From Sarcocystis neurona (Eukaryota > Apicomplexa > Conoidasida > Eucoccidiorida > Sarcocystidae), in assembly GCA_000727475.1 (NCBI GenBank), contig KL647318.1:1273649-1337648 (forward strand): DNA of 64,000 nt, in the 5' to 3' direction. The notes beneath the pieces are model-generated. The model had not been told where the DNA came from. It did no database searches and was given only the letters and a program-made list of their open reading frames with translations. The translations under genes and the position numbers were made by a program. Below are positions 9,712 to 19,060 of the stretch, one piece after another. Each line of letters begins with the position of its first letter. Position 1 is the stretch's first letter.

Positions 9712-12343
9712 TTCCTGCAGGAGCCAAGTGGGAGTTTCTTCTTTTCCTGCGTGACTCGTTTTGCTCTGCTGCACTGCGTGGCCCTCCTCTGCTTTTGCTG
9801 CTCGTCTTTTCCGCAGGATCCGTCGGTCGAGCGGACGCTGAAGCCGAGCATCATGACAGCAGTGGGAGACGTCGCCATCAACGTCGGCGGGGAGAGTTTT
9901 CTGCCCTTTCTCGAGCCGTTCATGGCCATCCTTCACCAGGCAGGAGACACCCCCTACGATGTCGGCCCCGCGAATTGGCAGGTAATTCATGATGTGTCTC
10001 TCTTCTTTGCCTTCTCCTCCTGTACACATATATACGTATGTCTCACCCTCGCCCTCTGTGTGTGTATGTGTCCGCCTGTTGCTGTCTCTGTATATTAGGT
10101 ATATATCTGGATATCCGTGTATGGATCTGTGTATGTGGTATCTATCTATTTCTTTCTGTCTCTCTCTATATATATATGTGTGTGTATCTCTCTATATATA
10201 TCTATATTTGTCTATATATATATATGTGTATATCTGTCTCTGTCTCTCTATATATATGTGTGTGCGTCTCCGTGTGGGGTGTGTCGGTTTGCTTCCGTCG
10301 GTTTCTGCGCGGGTTTTTTCTTTTTAAAGTCACGAAGGAAGTCGTTGATTTCCCGCTGTTCGTCGTCTCCTTTACGTCTTGCTTTCTTTTTTGTGTGTCT
10401 GACGTGGGTCTCCGACGTATCTGCGTGTCCGCCTGTAAAGCAGCAGCAAAGAAGGTCTCTTTTCGTATTTCTTTGCTGCTGTCTCGTCTCAAACTGCCGC
10501 TCCTGCGGTTGTTGCGCACTTCTTTTGCTCCTCGGCTCTCCCACACCGCTGCGCCTCTGCTGGGGGGGGGGTGCCTCCCCTGCTGCTGCTGTTGCTGCTG
10601 CGACGCCCCTGCCAGTCGCTCGATACCGCCGCCGCCTCTCCTGCTGCTGGCGCTGCTTCTCTGCTGCAGCTGCTCCACAGCCGCTGCCCGCTCTTCCGCT
10701 GCCCCGCGCCCTCCTTCTCGCGCGCTTCTGCTGCTGCTGCTGCGCCTTCCTCTTCTCCTGCGCGTCCTCCTCCTCCGCTGCTGCTGCCGCGGCTGCTGCT
10801 GCTGCCCACACGTGTTCGACGGTGTGGTGTGTGGGGCGTGCAGGAGAACGTCGACTGGCTGTGGTATATCCACGACCTTCGAGAGAGCGTCATGAGCGCG
10901 TATATGTCGATCATCTACAGCATGAAGGAGCAGCATCTCCAGGAAATTTTGAAGCCGTACGTCAGCTCGATCCTCGAAGTGGTCAAAGCCGTGGCGGCAA
11001 CAAACGCGAAAATGCGAGGCATCTCCGCGAGCGTCAACCAGGCGCTGGACCTCATCTTGTAAGAACGCTTCCGATAGTTCTCCGTCTCGTCTCCACCCGC
11101 ATATGCAGATGATGGCAGCAGCACTTCGGGGGGGGGGGGGGGGAACTGCGGCGAAGCTGTCGAGAGGCTCTCGCAAGAGAGGAGGCGCGCCTCCGCAGCG
11201 CAAAAACTCCGGCAGCAGTTTCTCTTCCTTCTGAAGCGCGTCTCTTCTCGCGCAGCAGATCTGCAAGCAAACACATATGTATAATATACGGGTGTCTGGA
11301 CCTCTATATGTTGTACGTGTATATAATATGGAGAGGTAGGGAGACGTATAGCGTGTGTGTGTGTGTGTGTGGAGGGGCATCGGGGTCGGGCCTCCGACCT
11401 ACCTGTATGGCATTTTTTGTATGGTTTCTTTTTGACGAATAAAGTGTATGTAGACACATCTGGAGGAGTCCATCCGTGTCTATTCTTCTTCTTCATGAAG
11501 TCTGCGTGAATGGGTCTCTCTGTGCATGCTCTTCGAGAGGCTCCTTCCCATATATGTGCATGTGTGTGTTTCTCTCTAAATCAGGCCGCCTTCATGTGCA
11601 GGACATATATACGGAAGGAGAGACACACACACACACAGACAGACATGCATGCACTTGTGTAGTATACTACTCTCGCGTATAGACGTATATATTCGCGTAT
11701 AGGTGTCCCTCCCTATATAGGTGGATTGGTGTATGGAGGAGGAGCTCTTTTCCGAAGATTTGCCGAACACCGACGCATGGCTGGTCTTCGTTCGTTCGCG
11801 TCTGTCCCCCCCCTTTTTGCATGCGCGTATATATGCGAGACTTCTCTGCGATTTTTTCGCGGCCAAAAAGAAGGGTGCCGTTGCTTCCGATGTCTCCTTC
11901 GTCTCCTTCCCCCCCCCCCCCCCCTCGTCTCGCGATGCATGCGTCTCTCCGTCCGTGGGGTCGTTTCCGCCCACTTTCGAGTTCTCCCCCCCCCGTCGTC
12001 TGCACCGCATTTCCGTCTCCTCTTCGTCTGCCCCGCGCGTCCCCCCCTCTGTGCCGTCTCGTCTCTGCGCTCCTGCTGCGTCTCTCGCTGCTGCTGTCGC
12101 GTGTGTCTGTGTCTCCGTCGCGGGCGGTCGGCGGCGTATAATATGCGGCGTGGCGCGCGGGTGTGCGTGTGCTGCTGCTGTTTTGTTTGAAGCGACTTGG
12201 CGACGACGTACGGCGCAGATCTTTCCGTGCACCTCGAACAAGCTCCCTTCGTTGAGCAGCTGGTGCACCTGGCAGAAGCCCTTGCTGCTGCAGGGGACCC
12301 GCTTGGCCAGAGCTGCGTGACGCGCGCGCGATGGGTCCGAGAC
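72..12343 (+). CDS. KPNB1: Importin subunit beta (karyopherin beta-1), 5'-truncated, multi-exon
   Basis: Nuclear transport receptor: importin beta binds importin alpha or cargo directly, carries it through the pore and releases it on RanGTP. Exons: 72-163, 1154-1846, 2639-3400, 4221-4281, 6055-6159, 6549-6640, 8219-8722, 9817-9981, 10844-11058, 12193-12343. All junctions are GT..AG and phase-compatible, giving about 946 codons. The HEAT repeats run in the order known from animal importin beta. Landmarks are AFECLVNIAQEYYE and LPYLLPILLQRLT in exon 2, DPSVAVRDTAAWTLGRI in exon 3, GLICGAIQVL across exons 5-6, and a C-terminal TRARW matching the LARW of the human protein. Extra Ala/Ser/Gly/Gln-rich stretches in exons 2, 3 and 7 make it about 250 residues longer than the matching part of the human protein. 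The N-terminal Ran-binding repeats lie outside the window. Family identity is firm; a paralogue of karyopherin beta-1 is the only realistic alternative. Confidence 0.93.
164..1153 (+). other. Importin beta intron 1 with purine block, TATA microsatellite and CTG array
   Basis: Donor GTGAGT at 164; acceptor cacacacag ending at 1153. Contents in order: a pyrimidine-rich stretch to about 320, a purine-rich GA/GGA block (about 340-900), a TATG/TATA microsatellite (about 900-1000), and a CTG/TTG array (about 1031-1137) just before the acceptor. Both flanking exons are in phase 0. Confidence 0.8.
1031..1137 (+). repeat. CTG trinucleotide array
   Basis: Nearly uninterrupted CTG/TTG triplets in the 3' part of importin intron 1. 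It would read as poly-Leu, poly-Ala or poly-Cys depending on frame, but lies outside the homologous exon. Confidence 0.9.
1847..2638 (+). other. Importin beta intron 2
   Basis: Donor GTAAAG at 1847; acceptor gcatgcag ending at 2638. The 5' part is CAG-rich minisatellite followed by GGAGAC-type purine repeats. The last 250 bases switch to CGTCTCC-type pyrimidine sequence. Splicing joins SLCAQ to VVGDE, which keeps the HEAT-repeat alignment. The reading frame stays open into the intron as far as 2212. Confidence 0.85.
1916..2075 (+). repeat. In-frame 54/63-bp minisatellite in intron 2
   Basis: Three copies begin with ACTAGTGGCGGCAGC at 1916, 1979 and 2033, spaced 63 and 54 bp. All spacings are multiples of three, and the units encode Ser/Gly/Asn-rich peptide in the frame of the upstream exon. 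Confidence 0.85.
3401..4220 (+). other. Importin beta intron 3
   Basis: Donor GTGAGA at 3401; acceptor gttgctgcag ending at 4220. It is pyrimidine- and CTG-rich throughout and contains the 32-bp minisatellite. It joins ERPDA to DEKGL in phase 0. Confidence 0.85.
3837..4028 (+). repeat. 32-bp tandem repeat array in intron 3
   Basis: About six copies of a 32-bp unit, with clear unit starts at 3869, 3901, 3933, 3965 and 3997. Each carries CTGCTGCTCCTC followed by TGCGGCTCGAGTTTCCC; the central CTTG drifts to CCTG in the later copies. Because 32 is not a multiple of three, translation cycles through all frames and no single peptide repeat is preserved. Confidence 0.93.
4282..6054 (+). other. Importin beta intron 4
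   Basis: Donor GTGGGT at 4282; acceptor gctgctgcag ending at 6054. Contents: pyrimidine-rich start, a purine/GAGACGG tract mixed with TATG/TATA microsatellite (about 4480-5470), then CTCC/CTG pyrimidine sequence to the acceptor. It joins a phase-1 exon end (G) to GG, restoring a glycine codon. Confidence 0.85.
6160..6548 (+). other. Importin beta intron 5
   Basis: Donor GTACGC at 6160; acceptor tgtgtgcag ending at 6548. CTG/CTC-rich throughout. It joins RQRQ to GLICG with the glycine codon split 1+2. Confidence 0.88.
6641..8218 (+). other. Importin beta intron 6
   Basis: Donor GTACGT at 6641; acceptor gcgatacag ending at 8218. It holds a TATG/TACG microsatellite (about 6875-7260), then CTG-rich sequence with dense CTGCTG runs from about 7577 to 8180. 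The next exon starts at LFRAAP, which aligns with the LLRMFQST region of human importin beta. Confidence 0.82.
7577..8180 (+). repeat. CTG-rich tract with TGCTCTTGCTGC units
   Basis: Long CTG/CTCTTG repeat tract inside importin intron 6, with 27-bp-like units around 8037-8120. It is open in several frames on both strands, which is a property of the repeat and not evidence of coding. Confidence 0.85.
8723..9816 (+). other. Importin beta intron 7
   Basis: Donor GTAAGA at 8723; acceptor ttttccgcag ending at 9816. The first 330 bases are GGAGG/CAGGAG purine-CAG repeats that stay open in the exon frame to 9052. The middle is GA- and TATG-rich. The end is CTGTTG/CTG-rich. It joins YHMLQ to DPSVER in phase 0. 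Confidence 0.85.
9982..10843 (+). other. Importin beta intron 8
   Basis: Donor GTAATT at 9982; acceptor gggcgtgcag ending at 10843. Contains a TCTATATA microsatellite (about 10020-10260), then CTG/CTC-rich sequence (about 10560-10810). It joins ANWQ to ENVDWL in phase 0. Confidence 0.85.
11059..12192 (+). other. Importin beta intron 9
   Basis: Donor GTAAGA at 11059; acceptor gtttgaag ending at 12192. The splice restores a Phe codon (TT+C) and reads LDLIF-DLATTYGADLS, matching the GLIGDLCTAFGKD region of human importin beta. Without this splice the upstream exon stops at once (TAA at 11060-11062). It includes a G homopolymer (about 11128-11142) and TATA microsatellite. Confidence 0.85.
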
Positions 12344-12409
12344 GTAAGTTCGGCTTCTTCTTCTCCGGCCAGCTGGACAGAAGCGCGCACATGCGACGTC
12401 TTCCTGCAG

Positions 12410-12706
12410 ATATCTCCAGGGGGGGAGGGCTGCGTCACGCACAGCAGCAGCAGCAATTTCATCCGCAGTCCTCGGTGCGTGGGGAACAGCGGAGAGAGAG
12501 AGACACACACACAGACAGCGAGATATAGAGACGGCAGCAGTCCCGTGTATATATGTAATTGGAGAGACACACAGCCACCGATAAATAGAGAGAAATGGGC
12601 CTGCCTTATATATACAGAGGTGTCCACAACTGTGGGAGACAAGTCTCACACATATGTGTGCACCACACATAGAGAGTGGTGCCCCCTCCATCATAGAGAG
12701 AGATAG
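12410..12706 (+). CDS. Possible terminal exon of importin beta, uncertain
   Basis: The tenth importin exon ends at a strong donor (GTAAGT at 12344). A good acceptor, ttcctgcag, ends at 12409. Reading on in phase gives an open frame to a stop at 12706, but the residues are low complexity (Ser, Arg, Thr, His) and resemble translated repeat. Animal importin beta has only about a dozen residues after the conserved ARW. The true end may therefore use another acceptor, such as the AG at 12418-12419, or another stop in this area. Confidence 0.3.
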   Translation: MSPGGEGCVTHSSSSNFIRSPRCVGNSGERETHTQTARYRDGSSPVYICNWRDTQPPINREKWACLIYTEVSTTVGDKSHTYVCTTHREWCPLHHRER

Positions 12707-13440
12707 AGACTGTGCCATGCATACATGCCAGAGGATTGCGGTCTATTCATATATATGTACGTGGATGTGTAGTAGTAGTAGAGCAGTGGCATATATTTAT
12801 ACGCAGAGAATGGAGATGTGTAAGACACAGCGCTGTCCACGCGCGCATGTAGAGAAGAGCGCGGCGTGTATATATGCATGCACAGACGCTGCTGTACATA
12901 TCTATAAAGAGAGTAGTGGAGTCCTGTATATACGCGCATATACAGAAGAGTGCGATGTATACATACATATATATAGGGAGATAGAGGGTGCTGTACATAC
13001 CTATAGAGTGGAGTGCTGTATATACGCGCATATACAGAAGAGTGCGATGTATATATAACAGAGAGAGAGGGTGCTATACATATAGAGAGAGAGAGAGAGG
13101 AGTGCTATACATATATGCAGAGAAGACTGCGGTATATATTATGTGTGTAGAGAGACTGTGTGTGTGTGTGTGTGGTATACATGTGTGGATGTATGTATTC
13201 AAAGAGTGCTGTATATATACATATATGCAGAAGACCGCGATGTGTATACGTACATACATGTTGGCGTCCTGTATACGTACATATAGAGAGAACATTGCAG
13301 GATATATATATATATGTACGGAGAAGTTGCATGCATACACGTATAGAAAACAGTGCGCTATATATATAGATATATATACAGGCAGATAGATAGAGAGAAG
13401 CTGCTATACATATATGTGTGTGTGTGGCTGTATGAGAGGG
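12480..13440. repeat. GAGA/TATA microsatellite field downstream of importin beta
   Basis: Alternating GAGAGA, TATATG and GCGCATATAC motifs with no supported gene. Open frames here give repetitive Tyr/Ile/Cys/Arg peptides typical of translated microsatellite. Confidence 0.75.
12924..13052. repeat. Two 38-bp direct repeat copies 91 bp apart
   Basis: CTGTATATACGCGCATATAC followed by AGAAGAGTGCGATGTATA occurs at 12924-12961 and again at 13015-13052, identical in both places, inside the microsatellite field. Confidence 0.9.
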
Positions 13441-13572
13441 TGTGTTTGTGTGAAGGGAAGTTTCTGTACGGATAAAAGGAGGACGCTGGTGTGAATTTCA
13501 TGGATGCCTCTTCACAAGTTTGAGTCGCCTTCATGTGTGGCACTTCCTCGAACAGAGAGCCACAGCAAGGAA

Positions 13573-13710
13573 TTCCGGCTGAAAGAGGTGTCTTCCTGCA
13601 TGCGTTCCGGCTGAAAGAGGTGTCTTCCTGCATGCGTTCCGGCTGAAAGAGGTGTCTTCCTGCATGCGTTCCGGCTGAGGAGAGGTGTCTTCCTGCATGC
13701 ATTCCGGCTA
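13573..13710. repeat. 32-bp minisatellite, four full copies plus a partial
   Basis: Copies start at 13573, 13605, 13637 and 13669, with a partial copy at 13702. Each begins TTCCGGCTGA and continues with GAGGTGTCTTCCTGCATGC. The fourth copy is 33 bp, with GGAGAGG in place of AAGAGG. Confidence 0.95.
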
Positions 13711-16200
13711 TACGTAGCTGGAAAGACATACGAGTACGTGTGCATGCACGTGCAGCAGTCGTGGGACAGCAGCTGTGCGTGTGTCTGCGTATATTCGTGG
13801 GAAGCAGCGCCCACATACAGAGAACATATATATGTGTACGTGTGTGTAGGGATGACTGTAGAGTATAGGCAAGGAATAATAGGTGGTGGAGACGCCTGTG
13901 AAGGAGAATATATGCATGCAGAAGAAAGCAGCAAAAACAGAGAGCGAATGTGTGGTGGAGTGGTATTGGCGTGGTGGTGCTGCTGCGGCAGGTGTTGTCG
14001 AGAGTGAGCCACGCGGCCCCGCCTCTGCCTCCCGCGCATGTCGTCTCGTGAGAAGCGCCTCCCCGTACCAAAAGAAGAGGAGGAGGGGGGCTGTGAAGAA
14101 GGCGAAGCGGAGACGAAGACGGGAGAAAAGAGACCGCGCAGCGAGAGCGCGCGAAGAACAGAGGAAGTCAAAGTTCTGCGGAGACGCGGGAGGGAGAGGG
14201 GAGAAGCAGGAGAAGCAGCAGCAGCAGAATCGCCCACCGCCGGAAGCGGTTGCTCTGCTGCTTGGGGTGCTGCTGCTGTGGTGCTGCTGCCGGTGGTGGT
14301 GCGGCTGGTGGAGGACAGGTTTTGTGGAGCTCCGGAAGCAGAGCAGCAGCAGCAGCAGGAACTGCCGTCACTGAGCGAGGCGGCAGCAGCAGCAGGCGAA
14401 GGGCTGCGGATGTGTTCCTGGAACGAAAGAAGAAGAAGAAGGAGCTGCAAGGGGAGGGGTGGCGCTTCTGGCGGATGTTTGTATGGACAGCAGCAGAGGC
14501 GCTGTGCAGCAGCGGGAGGGGAGAGGAGGAGAAGCAAAGAAATTACTGATAGATATGTGTGTGGGGGGGCAGGAGGGCGGAATACTGCGGCGCAGCAGCT
14601 GCGTTGCAGGAGAGTCTCTCGCAGCTGGCGAGCAGCTGCTGCTGTTGCTGCTGCAGGCGGAGGGACGCTCGCGCGCCGCAGCAGCAGCAGCACGTCGAAA
14701 GCAAGCGACGCAGGGAGGATAAAGGAAGAGATGGCGAGAGACAGAAGAGAAGGGCGCGGTGATTTCTGCTGCAGTAATAACGGACCAAAGAGTTTCCAGA
14801 GCAGCAGCTCAGCAGCTGCAGCAGCTCAAGTGCTGTCTCCGTCGTTCTTCGCAGGGAGGAGACACGGAGCAAGAGAGGACTTGCCTGACAGCTGTCTGTG
14901 TGTGTGTGTCTCCGTTTCTCTGTATGAAGTAGGTATACACTGAAAAGCATCTTCTCCCGTAGAAAAGGAGAGGGGTTCGGGGGGGGAAGGCGCTGTGTCT
15001 CTCTGTGTGTGCTGAAGGAGGAGGAGCACTTGTTGGGGAGTTCTCGAGAAGTTGACTTCGCTGCAGAAAGTCTTGTCCACACAAGTTTTTGCCAATGAAG
15101 AGAGGAGAAGAAGCGGCCCGTAGTTGCCGAAGCGGAGGGAAGAGAGGGGGCAGCTGCCGCGCACTGGCACACTGCAGCCGCCTGTGCTGCGCGTGTACGT
15201 GTGTGACAGGGCGCGAGGCAGAAGAGGAGGAGAAGGGAAAGTCTCAGTAGCAGCAGCAGCAGCAAGAAGGAAAGGAGCTTCTCAGAAGAGAGTGGATTGC
15301 TGGGCAGCAGGTACTGCTGGTCAGATGAAGAATGTAGCGGAGAAGAACGAGAGAGGAATGCAGCTGCAGGAGGGGGCGGGGCAGCGGAGGGACGAAACGG
15401 CCACAGCAGCAGCAAAGGAAGAATGTAGCAGGAACAGCAGCAAGAGAGGAAGAACGAGCAGCAGCAGCAGCGGAGGAGGACCAATGCAGCAGGAGCAGCA
15501 GCAGGAAATGAAGAACGCAGCAGGAGCAGCAGGAGGGGAAGAAGACTGCAGCAGGAGCAGCAGCAGGAAAGGAAGAATGTAGCAGGAGGAGCAGACGCCT
15601 GATGTGCGCGCGCGGGTGAGAGGAGAGAGGCCGCAGCAGCGGCCAGAAGGCGTTAGGTTCCTGTGTGTCTGTGCGTCACTTCGTGTGAAGTGCCGCAGCA
15701 GCAGCAGCAGCGCGCAGAGAAGTGCTGTTGCAGCTGGTCGGCGTGCATGCGACGGGGAAGTGGGAGGAGGAGGACCAGCACCGGCAGTGAGAAGAAAAAC
15801 CGGGTGTGTGGGGTGCAGCAACTGCTGCTGCGTCAGTGCTGGGCAAGAGGAGCAAGCGGCGAGCGGGGCAGAAAAGCAGCAGCAGCAGCGAGAGGGGGAA
15901 GGGAGAACTGCAGGCAGCAGTTGGAGCGCGAAGACCCTTGAAGGGCGCAGCGCAGTTTCTAGGCAGCAGCAGCCGGTCGTTTGCCGCGCTCCTGCGCGGA
16001 AGAAGAGTAGTTCTGTCGCTGCGGGGCCAGAGCAGCTGCTGCTGCTGCCGCCGCGGCAGGAAACTACTACTCCCAAGAAGAGGAAGGCCAGAAGCGGCAC
16101 ACGCCGAAGCGGAGAAGAGGGGAAAGAAGCTGCGCAGCACCAGCCAAGGAGGAGGAGAGGAGCGGCCGAGGCAGTGTATTGACGTGTTATAACTGATTTT
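13711..16200. other. GA/CAG-rich spacer, no supported gene
   Basis: Strongly purine-biased plus strand with CAGCAG runs, GGAGAAG tracts and poly-G. It is open in several frames on both strands, encoding Arg/Gly/Ser/Ala-rich or, in reverse, Leu/Ser/Cys-rich peptide. No conserved motif, splice chain or start context stands out. It could be the intron of an unseen gene, given how similar it is to the importin introns. Confidence 0.55.
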
Positions 16201-17610
16201 TTGCTGCAGAGAGCAGAGAAACAGAGACGTAGAAGGAAGCACACGGGGCTGCCTCTTCATACAAATATCCACAGATGAACATGTATGCATGCACTTGTTG
16301 GTACACTTTTGTGTGTATATACAGAGGAGCTGCGGGGAGAGGACGGAGGAGAAGAAGATAAAGCAGGAGAGAGAGGGTAGCTCTTGTCTTGCTGCTGCTG
16401 CTGCTGTTGCCGAGGCAGGAAGCCACGCTGCCGTGTGTGTGAAGAGTAGCTGAGCAGCAAGAGCAGCAGCAACAGCACGAAGAAAAAGGAGAAAGTGTTG
16501 GCGCTGCTGTGCGTAGAGCGTGTGAAACACAATGGCACCACATGAGAGGTGAGACTTGTCGAAGAGGAAATGAGTTTCAACAGCAGCGCTGGTGCACGCA
16601 GATAAAGAGGAAGCAGCAGCAGCACCAGCAGGAGCGCCGCAACGGCAGAAAAGGAAGTGCTGCAGTAGACCTGTTTAGGCGTGCGGTAGATGTGGTGGAG
16701 GGCGAGAGAGAAGAAAGCAGCTGCTGCTGTGTCTAGTGACCCTCTCATTTTTAACTTTCAAAGAAAGAGCTGCTGTTGCTGCTACTACTGTTCCGCTCTC
16801 TAGTAGAGAGATGACTGGCTGCTAACTATTGAAGAAGAAGAAGAAGAAGGAAAAGCTACTGCCTTTGTCTTCTGTGAAACGTGATTTCTTGCACTTTTGA
16901 TGATGGTGCTGCGGCGGGAGCAGCGACATGACGGGCTGGAACGGGTCGCCTTGTCGACTGCTGCGATGCAGCCGCTGCTCGTCACACGTGGGGAGTCGCA
17001 GGTAGGGATGAAATTTCGGCGACTCCCCAGTAGCATCCACGAGTGATTTGCTCGTCCAATTTTTTATCACGCTTCCCTGTGGAAGTGTGTGCCGGTCCAC
17101 AGCAGGCGAGAAAAAGATGTACACTTCTCCTGCGTAGGGGAGGATAAAAAGGAGGCCGCGTTGAGACACTCAGAGATAGAGACACCGAGGTTGACTTTCA
17201 CCCAAATTATCCTGCGGAGATCTGTCTTTCCCACAGGATGTTGAGGACACTTTATGGACACGTGGACGCATCCGTCTGCGTTAAAAGTGATCTACATCAC
17301 GACGCACCCGTCGGCGTTAGAAAGGTGGACGCACACGCGTCTGCTTCGTAAATTTCTTCTCTCCGTGTCTCTCGCCCGCGCGGTGTCTCCTCGGTGCGGA
17401 TAAAGAGGAAGAGACACATGTGTATGTAAAAAGAGTCGTGGAGAAAACAGATGACGCCTACACATCTCTGTGTGTTGGGTTCTCTCCCACGCACATACAC
17501 AGACACACCGAGCACGTATGCCGCGTAGGCGGGACGGACGTTATGTAGCTGTTCGTGCGTCAGAGAAAACGATTCGAATTTAGGCGTCTGCAGAATTGCT
17601 GTGTGCAGTC
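16201..17610. other. Mixed spacer with a possible minus-strand exon
   Basis: On the minus strand, 17172 to 16822 is open for about 116 codons from a ctctgag acceptor-like end, with an ordinary amino-acid mix (motif VYIFFSPAVDRHTLPQGSV), ending in poly-Phe from a GAA run. There is no ATG and no homology I recognise. An open run of this length is expected by chance in a window this size. Confidence 0.25.
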
Positions 17611-17614
17611 CCCT

Positions 17615-17800
17615 AACCATATGTATATATATATGTATATATACGTATACATACGCACACGTACACACACACACACATGTGCCTAGATAGATATAAACAT
17701 ACATACATGTATACATACACATATGCATATACATACACGGGTACATATACATACGTACATGTACATACATACACATATACATACGTTAGATACATAAAAC
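17615..17800. repeat. CATA/TATG microsatellite
   Basis: Degenerate (CATA)n/(TACA)n with CACACA interruptions, starting with TATATATATG. Confidence 0.85.
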
Positions 17801-19060
17801 AGACACATACAAGTGTACGGTGGTGGGCTGCTCGCTTGGGTAGGACCTCAACGGCTGCGGTTTTCTTTTCTGCAGCGGGTGGTAGGCGTCGTTGCACTTG
17901 TTCATGTGTGTGTAGAAGAAGTATGCAGTCACCTTAGCCGTGCGTGTTAGGGCTGCAGAAATCAGAGCGGAGCGCTTGTCGGATTTTGAGTGTGGAGACA
18001 CTACGGAAGGCAGAGGCGACGAAGCTGCTGTGGCGTGTCTGCTCGTCACTGGTGCCCAGCAGGTGTGTCTCTCTTGCCAGCGTGCAGCCGGGAAGCAAAG
18101 GAACAGCACCCACTTGGAGTGACTGTTGACGCAGCTGCTGCAGCGAGGAGAACGCATGTCTCGCAACCGCGAGGTGCGTGTGGCGTTGCGTTCTTGCCGT
18201 GTCCCCGGCTGCTTCGACGTGTGTAGAGTATTTCATTGCGGTCTTCTCAATCCACAACAGGAACGCTGCGAACCGCCATCACCACCTGCTGACAACGCGC
18301 TGGCGGCCACATGGGCAGGCACCTACACGACAGTCGAAAATTCCTGCCAAGAAAGTCGTGTGGCGACAACGAAACCCACACAAGACACGTGGTCGACATT
18401 AGCTAAAGACAGGCATTTGCTGGACGTGAGACGGACTCTCTTCTGTCGTTGCTCTTGCTCCTGCTTGGGCTTCTCACCGTCCTTTCTGCTGACGTGGGAC
18501 CGGCGCTGCAACAGGGACGACTGCTACGGCTGCAGCTGCGTCGAGATGCTGCCGCGGCTGCTGCTTTCACACGTGTGACTGCTGCTGCTGCTGCCATTCT
18601 TTGTGTCCGTGTCGCTGCTCATTCAGGAACAGCGGGTGCGCAGTTCTGCTGCTGCTGGTTCGTCTGCAGCTCTTCTGCCTCCACATCACCATCGACGGTT
18701 GCTGCTCGCTGCAGTATCACTTCTTTTGCTATATCGCACTCTGCAACGTTGTCCCCCGTCACCGCACTGCTGTACTGTGGTGCTGTGGCTCGTACACGCG
18801 CGTCTGCTTCCCCAGTGTACCTGCTGCGCTGGTGCAGCGGCCGTCTTCTTGCTATCTCTGCTGCTGCTGCTCTTCCTCGCGCTGTGGGGAGCAGGACGCA
18901 CGTCTCGTCTCGCTGCCCTGCGCAGTTCATTTTTTGGTACATTCGTGTGTGTGCGTCAGTCACGAAGGACGTGCATACGTGAAGGTTCACGCAGCACCTT
19001 GATGAACGCAGGCAGCCTGGAAGGCATGAGCAACAGGTACACAAAGAGGGAAGAACTCAC
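17801..19060. other. Unresolved, CTG-bearing segment; possible minus-strand coding pieces
   Basis: Both strands carry ordinary-looking open frames. On minus, 19044 to 18619 ends in an acidic, Gln-rich stretch (DGDVEAEELQTNQQQQ), and 18511 to 18323 and 18257 to 17934 are also open. On plus, 17940-18122 and 18126-18578 are open. None has a recognisable domain, so strand and gene structure cannot be assigned. Confidence 0.25.

Noticed and set aside
14543..16244. Minus-strand Leu/Ser/Cys-rich frames of about 300 codons
   Set aside because: Artefact of GA/CAG bias on the plus strand; no conserved motif or splice logic.
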